Of a DNA stretch of 64,000 nt, positions 11,321 through 23,554 are shown piece by piece. The stretch comes from Xylogone sp. PMI_703 (taxonomy: Eukaryota > Ascomycota > Leotiomycetes). The notes beneath the pieces are model-generated. The model searched no databases, was not told the DNA's origin, and saw only the letters and a program-made list of their open reading frames with translations. Each line of letters starts with the position of its first letter. The first letter of the stretch is position 1. The DNA lies in NCBI GenBank assembly GCA_021399445.1, contig JAJTUQ010000005.1, forward strand, positions 4,526,001 to 4,590,000, read 5' to 3'. Made by a program: the position numbers and the translations under genes.

Positions 11321-12636
11321 TCACAAGAGGTTACAGGAAGCACAGGCGTTCAGATCTGTCTATTGATATGTGGAGTGGCGTCGCCGGGGTCCAAGGGTTG
11401 ACGATGCAGCTCACAAGACAAGATAGAGCTGATGATGTCCGGACCCGTAATTATGGGCCGGGGAATTAATCGTTGGGTCGAGTGAATCCGGTACAACAGG
11501 AGGACTGATAGTTGCTATTGAGAATAACTGCAGCCGCCCCCGTCATGCTAGTACTAGCGGTCATCTGTGTTGGTTGAAGGTGGAGGGAGGTCGAAGAAGG
11601 AGGAGATGATAGATAGTCATGACGGCAAGGATAGCAGTAGCTCGCAGTGTGTTTCGGGTGGACTAGGCGATCGCAGGCTGGAATCCGAGCAGAATCGATT
11701 ACCAACAGCATTAAGCTCTTTTTACTAACTATCAGACTGTTTACATTAACACACAGCTTCCACTATTGACTGAATTCTACATGCGTGTGGAAATTTGAGG
11801 AGCTCCATTTCGTTTTTTTTATGTGAGCTTGACATGTCTCAATGGTTTCAAATATGCAATACTGGATGACCTGTCAAGCACCTAGGGAGTGTAGGGAGTG
11901 TTATGCTGGATTGCCTGTGGCTAAGATGTCGCCATGTGACCCCAGAAATGCAGCCTGAATGTTGAGGAGCGCATAGCTTGTGCTGGCACAATTAACTACT
12001 GCATGCAATAATGGATATCGAGAAGTAATGCATGCGAAAGGTCCCTGGTAATTAGAGTAGGGCTTGCGCTGGAACTTGAACTCACACTTTCCTGACCTGC
12101 ACCTCATAATTCCACTGCGAAAAGCGGTGGGGTTCACCACAGGCCATCATTACTGTGCGAGCTCTGGTATTGCTTCGTCAACCTGGGCGATGATGGCAGG
12201 TGCCCGCCACCAGTGTGCTCTGATAGGCGTGCTGTTCGCTAAAGCATCCAAGCCCACACAGCTGATTGTGGGACCTGAGGCAACAGCTTGGAGCTATCTA
12301 ATTATCGCCGGAGCAGCTATCGACCCGCCCGCAGTAGACACTTCTCTACGCTAGACGGCTTTATGAACGTTGGCCTTCGTCCACCACTCCTAAGAACGAG
12401 CCCTTCATTGCTTGACCTTATCAAGCATAGGAATATTGATCAACTATCCGCTGCGTCGCCTCGTGCTACTGAGCAAGACGACCAGGACCAGGCCCACGGC
12501 GACGAGGACGTAGAAGACCTATTCCCCACCCCGTCTTTCGTTCCTCTTCCACCCTCTCCATTGGTACCTATATCCTCTCTTTCGCAAAGCACCGGTCAAT
12601 CAAAACAAAACCGAATCGAGCAGAAATCGTCCAAGA
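11321..12636. other. Divergent intergenic region of gid7 and vma-1
   Basis: Contains the unresolved first exon and promoter of the WDR26/Gid7 gene on the minus strand (up to about 11710), and the promoter and leader of vma-1 on the plus strand. Short frames at 12064-12354 and 12288-12719 show no homology. The second only overlaps the vma-1 leader. Confidence 0.45.
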
Positions 12637-14713
12637 TGCCTCCAGTGAGTGTTTATAGATCACGATTGAGGATTTTAGCTAAGGCCTACTGCAGAAAATC
12701 GATGCCCAGGATGAGCTAGAGGATCAGAATGGTACGTCACATCCATGTATCATACATGTCTCTCTATTAACACCGTCTTTCTAGGTTCTATTTACTCCGT
12801 CTCTGGGTTGGTCATGCATACAACTAGTCATCACAATAGCTAACCTGGGTTAGGCCCGTCGTTGTGGCAGAGAATATGATAGGTGTTGCCATGTATGAAT
12901 TAGTGAAGGTCGGCCACCATAACCTTGTTGGAGAAGTTATCCGAATTGAAGCAGACAAAGCCACCATTCAAGTATACGAAGAAACAGGTAGGGGCTCATT
13001 GAATGTTGCTAGATGCATACTGACACCTTAATGAAGCTGGTGTGAAGGTGGGGGATCCAGTCACTCGAACTGGTAAACCGCTTTCAGTTGAGCTAGGCCC
13101 AGGTCTGATGGAGACTATTTATGATGGTATCCAAAGACCACTTCGAGATATTGCAGATTTGTCTAGCAGCATCTATATCCCCCGTGGCGTCTCCGCACCT
13201 GCTTTAAACAGAGAGAAGGATTGGGAGTTTACTCCAGTAAAGAAGGTTGGAGACCATATCACCGGTGGAGATATCTGGGGAACGGTCTGGGAGAACTCTC
13301 TTTTGTCTGACCACAAGATCTTGCTGCCACCAAGAGCTCGGGGCATCATCACCAGGATCGCCGAGAAGGGCAAGTACAAGGTTGATCAAAAGATCCTCGA
13401 GGTAGAGTTCGACGGCAAGAAGACCGAATACAGCATGATGCACACATGGCCTGTCCGAGTACCTCGTCCAGTTACAGAGAAGCTCGCCGCGGACCAACCA
13501 TTCATTGTCGGGCAGAGAGTTCTAGATGCCTTGTACCCTAGTGTGCAGGGAGGTACTGTCGCTATCCCCGGTGCGTTCGGATGTGGAAAAACTGTCATTA
13601 GTCAATCTGTGTCGAAATTCTCCAACAGCGATATCATCATTTACGTAGGTTGCGGCGAGCGAGGCAACGAAATGGCTGAAGTCTTGAAGGACTTCCCAGA
13701 GCTGTCTATTGAAATTGAGGGACGAAAGGAGCCAATCATGAAACGTACTGCACTTATTGCCAACACGTCCAATATGCCAGTGGCTGCCCGTGAAGCTTCT
13801 ATCTATACTGGTATTACTGTTGCTGAGTATTTCCGTGATCAGGGCAAGGATGTCGCTATGATGGCAGACTCTACTTCACGTTGGGCTGAGGCTCTCCGTG
13901 AAATTTCTGGTCGTTTGGGAGAAATGCCCGCTGACCAAGGTTTCCCCGCCTATCTTGGTGCGAAACTGGCCAGTTTCTACGAACGTGCTGGTAAAGTTCA
14001 AGCGCTTGGTAGCCCAGACCGTGAAGGTAGTGTAAGCATCGTTGGTGCTGTCAGCCCTCCCGGTGGTGATTTCTCAGATCCCGTCACGGCCAGTACTTTG
14101 AGCATTGTACAAGTTTTCTGGGGTCTCGATAAGAAGCTTGCGCAGCGCAAACATTTCCCTTCGATTAACACCAATGTCAGTTATAGCAAGTACACGAATG
14201 TCTTGGATAAGTTCTACGAGAAAGCGCATCCTGAGTTTCCTAAATTGCGAGACCGTGTCAAGCAACTTCTTACCGATTCTGAGGAATTGGACCAGGTCGT
14301 CCAATTGGTGGGAAAGTCTGCTTTGTCGGACCCCGATAAGATCACGCTGGACGTTGCAAGCTTGATCAAGGAAGATTTCCTGCAACAGAATGGATACAGT
14401 GACTATGACCAGTTCTGTCCTATTTGGAAGACTGAATGGATGATGAAGGCTATGGTGGGCTTCCATGACGAGGCGCAAAAAGCAGTGGCACAAGGTCAAA
14501 GTTGGAATAAGATAAGAGAAGCTACGTCAGACATCCAGTCACAATTAAGAAGCATGAAATTCGAAGTCCCCACTGAAGGAGAGGAGAAGATCACTAAGAA
14601 GGTAAGCTGTAATCCACTGTGCTCCAAATCCAGATTTTGGCTAACGATATGAGTAGTATGAGGAGCTTGTTCAAAGAATGACCGACTTATTTGCTTCCGT
14701 GGTTGATGAATAA
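12637..14713 (+). CDS. vma-1: V-type proton ATPase catalytic subunit A, 6 exons, 607 aa
   Basis: ATP-hydrolysing subunit of the V1 sector, which energises the vacuole and endomembranes by proton pumping. Model join(12637..12645, 12695..12731, 12785..12806, 12854..12987, 13037..14601, 14657..14713). The first exon codes only MPP. The spliced N-terminus reads [13 protein letters not shown] / SIYSVSG / [10 protein letters not shown]. The Walker A motif is GAFGCGKT, followed by [12 protein letters not shown]. The arginine-finger and Walker B regions lie in [25 protein letters not shown], and [26 protein letters not shown] is the classical family signature. The total of 607 aa equals my recollection of the Neurospora protein. 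No intein interrupts the nucleotide-binding region, unlike yeast VMA1. Confidence 0.97.
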
Positions 14714-15502
14714 AGTAATGAGAATGAGACTACATATCTAGGATGAGGTATCTTTATTAGCATGCATGCAAACAAACTTGTACCGGAGAAAATCCACTGT
14801 TGATAGACTGTATTTGCAAAAAAGATATTGTGACTTGATTAACACCAGGATATCTTCGCCACTTCTCATTAAAACCAGTGGACCTGGGTTGTTCCACGTA
14901 CTCTTTCCTTGTCCCATAATCTTACGTGACTCGCCTATGAGTTATTCACTAATAATTTGTATTGCTCCTTTATAAATAAATACTGCAAATTGATAGCGTG
15001 TCGTGTTTCCTTATTACTGGCCCTGAGAATATGATGAGAGTTGTTACGTGGGTGAGTGTGGGTTTACGCCAACCAGCCCACCAAGCCTCCCTGAGGTGTA
15101 GCCATCAAGTAGACAGTAGATTGAAAAATCATCTATGGGAACGGCAGAGTATTTGAATGGAGTTCATTTCGTCATTTTCGTCTTGTGACCGAGATAAGAT
15201 ATGGAGGTTTATTACAATTGACCGAGTGAACAGCATGCTCTATTACCGCTATCTACTATACAAATTTAAAATCAAGGGCTGCCTGCCTTCCACCCATTGC
15301 AAGAAACCGAACAAAATAGCAAGTATAACCTACAGGAATGAAATACATGATCATGAATCATAATGAAAACCCTAAAATGAGTAACATGAAGCCAAGAATG
15401 TAGAAAAAAAGTACACACGCATTCTAGCTTAAACACTTTTGTCGTATACGTTGTAAACTAAAGCGGAAGAAGAAATTGTTTAATATGAAACAATAGCGAT
15501 AT
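14714..15502. other. Intergenic region between convergent genes, no gene seen
   Basis: AT-rich 3' flanks of vma-1 (plus) and the Ste20-type kinase (minus). Short frames at 14766-14975 and 15157-15363 have no coding support. Confidence 0.5.
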
Positions 15503-17542
15503 TCAAGAGGCACCTCCCCAGCGGTTTCGCAAGCCATCGGCCCAGCGCCCGTAAAGAACATCTGCAAGCTGCTTGGTATGCTCCATACCCGGAACGGCCT
15601 GGCCTGGAAGGTTTGGAAGCTTCTCTTTTGTTTCGAGCATGCTCGATTGCCTTCTGCGATGACTTTTGAGATGGGGATTATTCTGTGCCAGCACAAGCTT
15701 GGTTGGGGATTTCTGCGGTGAGGCCTGGGGATTCGCAGGCTGCTTCGAATTTGGCAAAAGTGATGCGAGTTTAGGATCTCGCTGAGCCTTATCAATAATG
15801 AGCTTGAGGAGTTGGTACTCTCCTTCTGGATCAACTGCGTCAAAGAGACTCCAGGCGTCTACAACTCGTGAAAGTGCTTCCCTTTTGACTTGATTTGCAG
15901 TTTGTGCATGTAGTTCCTGAAAGGCAGGGTCTACTATTTTGGCAAAAGATCTCCTTCCCAGGATTGCTTCCTTTGCTGTAGTTTCTACAACTGGAGGTCG
16001 TTTATCTTCTTCTGCTACAGGCTCAGCCGCATCAGTCTCTCCTGATACTTGTCCTAGAGTTGTTGAATTATCTGACACTCTCCGGAAAAGTCGCACGGTA
16101 GATCCAGTATTTCCGAAATTCATGTCAGGTTGGAGTGGCCTTCTGTGCGTACTTGGCTGCCGTGAACGTGGGGGAGACTCGGAGGGAGCGATAGATGGTG
16201 TTCGCCGAACTGTGCTTGTTCTAATGGAAACGGGTGATGGAGATGAATATCCTAAGGGACCATCCTTGAGGTCAAGCTTCTTCATCGCCTCTTCAGCATG
16301 AGCCAGGTCCTGGCCATTAGCCTGAATGACTGATAGCTTTCGTCGTTTGATTGTATTCTTCTTGGGTGCCACCGTCGCTTGTTTAATAGTATCGAATACC
16401 CACTCATCTGACTCATCTCTATGTGACATGGTATTACTGTTTCCATATTAGAAAGGGCCAATAGATAAGAGTAGGAGTATCTGGACTTACAGTGTTTCCT
16501 CATAAAATTTTGGATGTGTGGGACGATTTATTCTTCCATCCCATTCTTGTCTTCTCTCAATCAATTCTTGCAGTGCTTCAACCTTCCCAGCCGAGCGAAT
16601 AAATTTATGCTTCAAGAGTTCTCTTGCTGAGGGTCTCCGGTCGCAATCCTTAACCAAGCACTGAGCTACAAAGTCCTTAAACTCTTTGCTATAGTTAGGG
16701 CCTTCCAGCCGAGGAGCAGGCGCTTTTGGAATGAGAAAGAGAACCTTCATGGGGTGTGTTGAAGCATTCGGGGGCTCGCCATTTGCCAGTTCCATCGCGG
16801 TGATTCCGAGTGACCAAATATCTGCTTTGAAATCATATCCTGCTTGTTGAATCACCTCTGGCGCCATCCAGAACGGCGTTCCAACGAAAGTGTTGCGCTG
16901 CGATTTTATATTTGTAAGTTGAGCAGCTACCCCAAAATCTGCGAGTTTGACTTTGCCTGAAGTCGACAATAGGACATTTGCTGCTTTGATATCACGATGT
17001 ATCTTCCCTTCTTGATGTAGATAATCGAGACCTAGAAGGAGTTCACGGCAAATAATTGCAATGTGAGCTTCGTTAAATGGAGCTGGTTTTAACTGCATAG
17101 CTGTTAGGAATTGCTATCAATAATACCAAGAGACATACTAAGTCCAGGCATGAGCCTCCGCCAAGATACTCCATTACAATCCATAATTTATGGCCCCGAA
17201 GAAAGCTAGCTTTATACTGTGTGACATAAGGACTTGCGCAGGTGCTGAGCACCGAGATCTCTTGTTGGATCTCTTGTATATCATCCTCACTAGACTCGAG
17301 ATCAATCTATAGGGTCAGATGGTGAGCAGATGAGTTAAGATAGTTAAGATACAAACATACATGCTTAATCGCAACAATATCTCCAGTAGCTTTCTCAATT
17401 GCTTTATATACAACGCCAAAACTGCCACCTAAAAGCGCAAGTATTGTTAGCTTCACTCCCCGCGCGCCTAGGTACCTGAGCTGTACTTACTGCCCAATTC
17501 CTCGAGAACTTGGTATTGACTTGCCGCCCCTTCGTCCGCCAT
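15503..17542 (-). CDS. Germinal-centre (GCK-III, MST3/SID-1/MST-1-like) Ste20-family kinase, 5 exons, 607 aa
   Basis: Ser/Thr kinase of the group that acts in fungal septation and morphogenesis networks above NDR kinases. Model complement(join(15503..16436, 16491..17092, 17139..17306, 17361..17428, 17491..17542)). The kinase domain starts almost at the N-terminus. It shows a Gly loop [16 protein letters not shown] with the ATP-binding Lys, hinge [12 protein letters not shown], catalytic [18 protein letters not shown], and activation-segment [17 protein letters not shown] chose the acceptor just before LKPAPF because it keeps the family sequence SCLDL-LKP. The C-terminal 310 residues are Ser/Pro/Arg-rich, with a helical tail [20 protein letters not shown]. 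Which paralogue it is (SID-1 or MST-1) needs a tree. It is divergent from cyk3. Confidence 0.93.
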
Positions 17543-18311
17543 TTTACCAGAAAGCAATACAAGAGCAGTTAAATATCTTGGAATGCAACAGCTAATTATG
17601 CAGCGAAGAAGTTGGTTTTGCCAAACACCTTCAGTGAAACCTAAGATACAGCTGAAGATAAAAGCGCTCGGACATTGCTCGGCTGTTGTCAGGTAAATAA
17701 GATAAGTGTAACTTTGGAGCTTTGGCCAAGCCGCAAGGCGCTCCAGAAGATAAGCTCACACATAAGGCTGTGATGATATATGGCAGATTATCATGCTAGA
17801 TATTGGTGTTCTAGACAGATATTATTTTAGAATATCTGAAACGGAACAACGGGAAGCAAATGTGGGAATTTTGGCGCTTATTATGTATGACATACGTGGT
17901 TGTCTATCGGTGAAGCCTTGGGCGCGGTGTAGGGACAACCAAGCAGCCTTGCGGCGGCCCACGAATGACGTGGCGAGATGCATCCAGGAACATATCCAGC
18001 CTTGGTTGCCATAGACGACGATGTCAACAAGGCGAAGAGAGCCTCAGATGTCAATTGCAGACAACGCTATCGCAATTGTTCTCGAGCTCAATTGCTCGGA
18101 AAGTTTTAGATACTTTGTTACAATCATAATATATGATACAACTATCTTACTTTATATTCTAGACTGCTTCGGTCCAATAATAGCTACTGTGCACGTATCA
18201 ATTTACGCACCTTCACCCGATGTTCGTCAACGGAGGCCTTGATTGAAGAGCGCACCGAGCGCACCTATTATAACCTCCAACTTGCAATTAATTTCAGTAT
18301 ACTAAGTCATC
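17543..18311. promoter_or_regulatory. Divergent promoter region of the GCK kinase and cyk3
   Basis: 769 bases between the two start codons. They contain two short chance frames (17793-18014, 18021-18242) and no recognised gene. Both genes transcribed away from it are likely septation genes. No defined regulatory motif was identified. Confidence 0.5.
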
Positions 18312-21300
18312 ATGGCTCCTGCTCCTCCAAATCTACCAACAAAGTTCCCTTGCTGGTGCCGAGCGGTATATTCTTGGGGTGGGGAGGTGAGTATCTCCTT
18401 TAGATAAAGCTTAATCGATACTGATAGTATAATCCAGTCCAAGCGCGACCTGGGATTCATTGAAGGAGACTTGATAGAATGTCTAAACGCCGGAGATGGA
18501 TCCTGGTGGATGGGTAGATTAAGACGTGACAGACGGGTTATGGGCCTTTTTCCATCGAATTTTGTGGAAGTGCTTGATGACAGCTTCCGTCCCTCCAGCA
18601 GAGCAGCAAGCCCGTTGCCGGAATCCTCTAAAGTTCAGAGCCCGTACAATAATCCTACGGTTGCACAGCCAAAATCCAAACCATTCAGGAAGCCTTTCCA
18701 AGCCTACGCAGCGCCTGATACTGCAGCATTGAAGCGCGAAGAGCTGCGGAAAAAGGAAAGCCTTCTGAGATCTGCAGCTCCCTCACCAAATCCAAGAAAC
18801 ACATATAAGAGAGTCCCACGGGCAGTATCACCAAATCCCATGAGTCATCAGAATAGCATTGGGCGTACACCATCGCCAAATCCAATGGGGCACTACAATA
18901 GCAACAGTCGTGTACCATCGCCGAATCCGATGACGCATCAAAACAGCATTGGAAGAGCACCATCACCGAATCCCCTGACACATCAAAATAGTATTGGGCG
19001 GGCACCATCACCCAACCCAATGGGTGTATATCATGGTAATGTTGGACGCGTGCCATCACCTAACCCACTGGCTGGGTATCATAATAATGTCGGGCGAGCG
19101 CCTTCACCCAATCCACTGGGTGGTGGATACCACACTAATTTTGGAAGAGCGCCATCACCTAATCCTATGGCTCATTACAACAACATCTCTCGAGCTCCAT
19201 CTCCAAACCCCATGAGCCATTATAACAGTGCGTCAATAGCTCCGTCTCCCCATCCCGTTAGCAGTCATAATAGCATGGGCCGCACACCATCACCGAATCC
19301 CATGAACTATCACAACAGCGTTTCGCCTGCTACTTCTCCGATGCCCAGGCATCATCACAATAGTACCTCTCGAGCAGTGTCTCCAGCACCATCCTTTGGG
19401 TACCAACCCTATTCTCGGAGCCCTTCACCCAACCCATATCAAGAGGAGCATGAATCGTCTCCCCCACCCCCTCCTCCCCCGCACCGAACTACTTACGATC
19501 CACATGCACTTACAACACCGTACCACCGTCATAGCGTGTCCGGATCGAGTGGTCCGCCATCCCCTTCGGGAGGCAGAATGACACCTTCTCCGCTTCGGAG
19601 TGCAATGGAGGATGTCATGTCATCACTTCAAGATATGGGACTATCACGAGATGCCGAAGTATCTGAACCACCACTCGATCCCTGGTCACCTGAAGCGTTT
19701 GATCAGACTTATATCAACACAAAGCGAGAGAGAGAGCAAAGGCCAAAATCGGTCATGGGGGCGGAATTTCATGGCGACTATGATGAACACATCGATACGC
19801 AGAATCTCAGTTCAAGCCACCAATCTCGATATAGCACAACGGATCAACCTCTTCCTCAACTAAGCAACTATGTGGAAAGAATGGAAAGTCGTCTTAACAA
19901 GATGTATAGCGGCAACAGTTCGCTTCAAGAAGAACGTCCTCCTGTGCCTCCGAAGTCCAATTCCTATAACAGGCCAAAATCTATGGTTGATGTAGGCGCA
20001 TTAGCATCCAAATCCCGATCTGTTGGACGTTCCATGCTTGAGCGCACCTTCACTACCAAAACTAATTCGACTAATTCTTCTTCCGGAGGCCGCAGTACAA
20101 CCACGAATGGGAGCTCGAGTACTCAAGGGACAGATAGGAGTCTTATGAGCGGACCATCGGCTAGCGGATTCTCGTCTACCAGTGCTGGAAGTCTTGCTCG
20201 GAAAAAGGAGGCACTTCAAGGCCGAGCACACAGTGCCTTTGGATCACGCAAAGACCTCTTCTCGAGAAACAATGCTAGCCAGGTAGACCTTGGTGGCAGT
20301 AGACCTGAGACACCTCTCACAGGTATTTCGTATCATAGCAGTCATGCAACAGGCCGAGCGAGAGCTCAGTCTCAAATCGTCTGGAACTCGTCAAATGTAG
20401 AATCGGGGAGTATTCTTGGTGGTCTTGTAGCACCGAAACCGAAAAAGAGCGGCTTCTTCAAGAAAATCATTGAATCGGCAAAAACTGGAGCGGCAAATGC
20501 TCGTAGTAATCTTGGTTCCAGTGATTCACCCAGACACCCACAGAAATTGGCAGTGCAGAGCGGTACCAATGCAATCTCCGGGGGTATGGGAAGTTCATAC
20601 GGCAAGGATGCTGCTCCTGAAATGGGTTTGGGAGGGGGTGGAGGCTCTATTGACTGGGTTCAAATACGCCGGGATGTAAACCGCTCAAACTCATTGAGCG
20701 GGATTGAGCTTGTCGAAAGGAAGGAGCGCTGTCAGATGATGGATTATCCCGCAATTAGTGCCCCAGATGAGCTTTATGAAAATGCAGAAGGGGACGAGGG
20801 AGGCGATGGGAATCCAGTTCCAGAGCCCACAAATTTCCAAGCCGTTAATCTGAGTCTTGTTGATAAAAATGCAAGATTCATCAACAGCCTACCACCGACG
20901 ACGAATGCCATTAGTCTCGCGACAGGATTTGTTTGCCGACCCTATCGAAGTGATGTACAACGTCTCCGAGCGATATTCACTTGGGTTAGTGAAAAGATCA
21001 CATGGGAAGAGGATATCGACTGTGTAGCCGATTCAAGAAAGGTCATCCAAGAGAGACGAGGTTGTCCTGAAGAAGTTGCTGTTCTGGTGTTAGATATGTG
21101 TACTGCGGTTGGTATTCATGCAGAGGTAGTTACCGGTTATCTCAAAACTCCTGGGGAAATTCCAGAATTGGGAATCATGCCGCGATCGAATCATTGGTGG
21201 AATGCCGTCCTTGTGGATAATGAGTGGAGAATCATGGACTGTTCACTCGCAAGTCCTTCTCATCCGAAGCGGGGTCTGTATTCCAGTGCAGGATCTCAGA

Positions 21301-22286
21301 GTGCAGAGAGCTGGTGGTTTTTAGCACGTCCTACGGAAATCTGCTGGACACATGTGCCTGAGCAATACCAACAACAACATATCTGTCCTCCAATTTCTCA
21401 TGAGGTGTTATTATCACTCCCTTGTTCTTGTCCGCCATACTTCAAGAATGGATTGCAAATGGTAGAATATGACACCAGTCTTGTCAGGATAGAGGATCTT
21501 GAAATGGTGCACATCAGATTTACGGTACCTGAGGATACTGAGTGTGTTGCAGAAGTCGAGGCACGAGCCTTTGAACGTGATGCAGATGGCGATCTATTCG
21601 AGAATGGAGAGGTAGTAAAGAAGCGTGCTCTGGCCCAAGCAGAATGGGTTGGTGGTCAGAAACGATATACAGTGAAAGCAGTCCTTCCAGGAGACGAAGG
21701 TCATGGTATTCTGAAAGTCTATGCTGGGAAACGTGGCCTCATGCATTCTATTAAGGATATCCCGCATCCCATGGCATTTGCTCTTCCGATAATCCATACT
21801 GGAGATAACCCACCATATGAATTTCTCAGCCGTCATCCAACACCCCACGCTCAGCGTCATGATCTGTACGTTGCACAGCCACAGTGTCAATATTTAGCTG
21901 TCAACAACACATTTGTCTTTGCTGTTCGCCAGCATCCATCTTCTGTGGGGCCATTATCGCCAAACCCGGGGACGGTATCCCCTGGCCCATTTATAAGACC
22001 GACATCCGCATTATCAATGTCCAGTTCGGTATCGGGCTCTAATCCTAGCACAACGAACACTTCAAAGAAGCCTGCCAAACTTGCTATTCAATCACCTGGA
22101 GGAAAAATCCTGCGACTTACAAAGAAGGAAGAAAGAATTAACCTTGCAAGCCAGCCCTCGGAAGTTGGCGATGGTGGAACTTGGGAAACAATCATCAAAT
22201 GTGGAGAGAGGGGCGTTTGGCGTGGTTTAGTCCTTGCTGATAGGACTGCTAGGTGGTGTGTTTTTGCTGAGTGGACGTGTGTTTAG
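18312..22286 (+). CDS. cyk3: Cytokinesis protein Cyk3: SH3, Pro-rich repeats, transglutaminase-like domain, 1307 aa
   Basis: Acts at the contractile ring and septum, where Cyk3 promotes primary-septum synthesis with Hof1 and Inn1. Model join(18312..18386, 18438..22286). The intron lies inside the SH3 domain: exon 1 ends AVYSWGGE, exon 2 begins SKRDLGFIEGDLIECL, and GDGSWWMGRL ... VMGLFPSNFVEVL follows (about residues 15-75). Residues about 138-360 hold roughly 12 imperfect 15-residue repeats with the core PSPNP. The second half has a transglutaminase-like fold: CPEEVAVLVLDMCTAVGIHA (about 901-920), RSNHWWNAV with the His (about 943), and IMDCSLASP with the Asp (about 958). Literature describes Cyk3 transglutaminase domains as probably inactive. 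Here a Cys stands at the start of CPEE, but the motif is not a standard catalytic one. The protein is longer than yeast Cyk3 (885 aa), largely through the disordered middle. Confidence 0.93.
18776..19440 (+). repeat. Coding tandem repeat, about 15-residue PSPNP units in cyk3
   Basis: About 12 imperfect copies of a unit like APSPNPLTHQNSIGR, with the variable positions M/L after PSPNP and H-x-N-S before the next G-R. The units are of unequal length (14-17 residues). The DNA copies have diverged at third positions, so the repeat is old rather than freshly amplified. Confidence 0.85.
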
Positions 22287-23554
22287 GGAGGGGCATGGCA
22301 CATATTGGAACTAAATGTCTGGCGTTTACAGTGAAACCCAATGAGGATATGATATGACGGGATAGGTATAAGGTACATGGTATGGAGATCCACGGCGATA
22401 TCTTTCAGGGTGACTCGGTTTGGTGTATATCTAAACGCATAGTGGATCTGGCGTTATTTCTGTGTAGTGTTTAATGGCAGCATGATGGAGTACTTTAGGG
22501 CTTTCGTGTATTCAGAGTAGGGAATGGTTTCAAATAAAAAATTCCCCAAGGTCTTTATATAATGTTGAGATAAGTGAGTACGTCTTTTGAAATCACAGGC
22601 CGCTCAAAGCTTTACGCTACCATATAAGTTTGTTGATGGTCCAGATACCGTGTAGTTCTGGCCAAGAATGAGGAAGAAAAGCTTAAGCTATGGAGAAGCG
22701 AGAGTGGTACGGGTCCAGTTCCATACCGTACAAACTACACCTGCCAAGCCAGATACGAGATGCTGTGGTTAGGGGACAGGGAGCTTTTATATCTGCCTGA
22801 AGTGCCCCAAAATACGAAGAGCTCATCCGTGGGTTGAAGCTAAGTGGCTCCATCTGGCCCCATCAGCACGAATAGATGAAAGCCAGGCACTCATACAGAC
22901 TCAAGCCAAATTGTGAGCTGGTGGATGAGTTAATATGCTGGGTATAGTGGTACCATCGTACCGTATTACGCTCTGGAAGCATAATAGGGTACGACCATGC
23001 ACTGTGATCGCGGAATTCAACCAGATCCACACCAACTACTGTCGCACCGGACGGAGCTCAGTAGTAGGGCCCGTCCGTGGACGACGCGTATCCAGAGCCG
23101 CGAAGAATCTGGACGGGGGTGCAAAACGCTTCTTAGGCTCCGCATTTGATCAAATGGGCCCGTAGCTAAAGACGTTTTGGTGAGCAGCAGAACGGCCCAG
23201 CAGAGTGATTTAGCTTAGTACAGTATGGGCGCAAAACTCCCCTGGGCCAGAAATCCTTCGGGGCTGGCCAGGCCCACCCCTGGAGAGCAAATCAAGCCCT
23301 GTAAAGCCATTCCGGGGAACGGGCATGGGCATAGGCTTAATTATTTCCCTTCATGATGGCTGCCTTCTCCTCTACGTCAAGCCTTCTTCGTCTTCTCCTT
23401 CTTCTTTATCTTCTGGCATTGAATCAATCCGTTCTCTTATCGCTTGGTTATTAAACCCTTTTCGGATTCTTATTTTGATTATCGAGTTTATTGCCTGTGT
23501 CCCTATCATGCGCACAATAATCTAGTCCCTTAATTTCCTTGCGGAGTCGATAAG
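22287..23554. other. Intergenic region, no gene seen
   Basis: 3' flank of cyk3 and the long upstream region of the DUF3431 gene. From about 23350 to 23460 it is pyrimidine-rich (CTTCTTCGTCTTCTCC type), which suits a fungal transcription start region. The short frames at 22935-23165 and 23325-23525 are not supported. Confidence 0.5.

Noticed and set aside
11466..11711. 81-codon minus-strand frame upstream of gid7
   Set aside because: No homology. It may contain the true first ATG of gid7, but I could not find a good donor in phase, so no separate gene is called.
12288..12719. 143-codon plus-strand frame overlapping the vma-1 leader
   Set aside because: Reads through the vma-1 start and first intron in a different frame; no homology.
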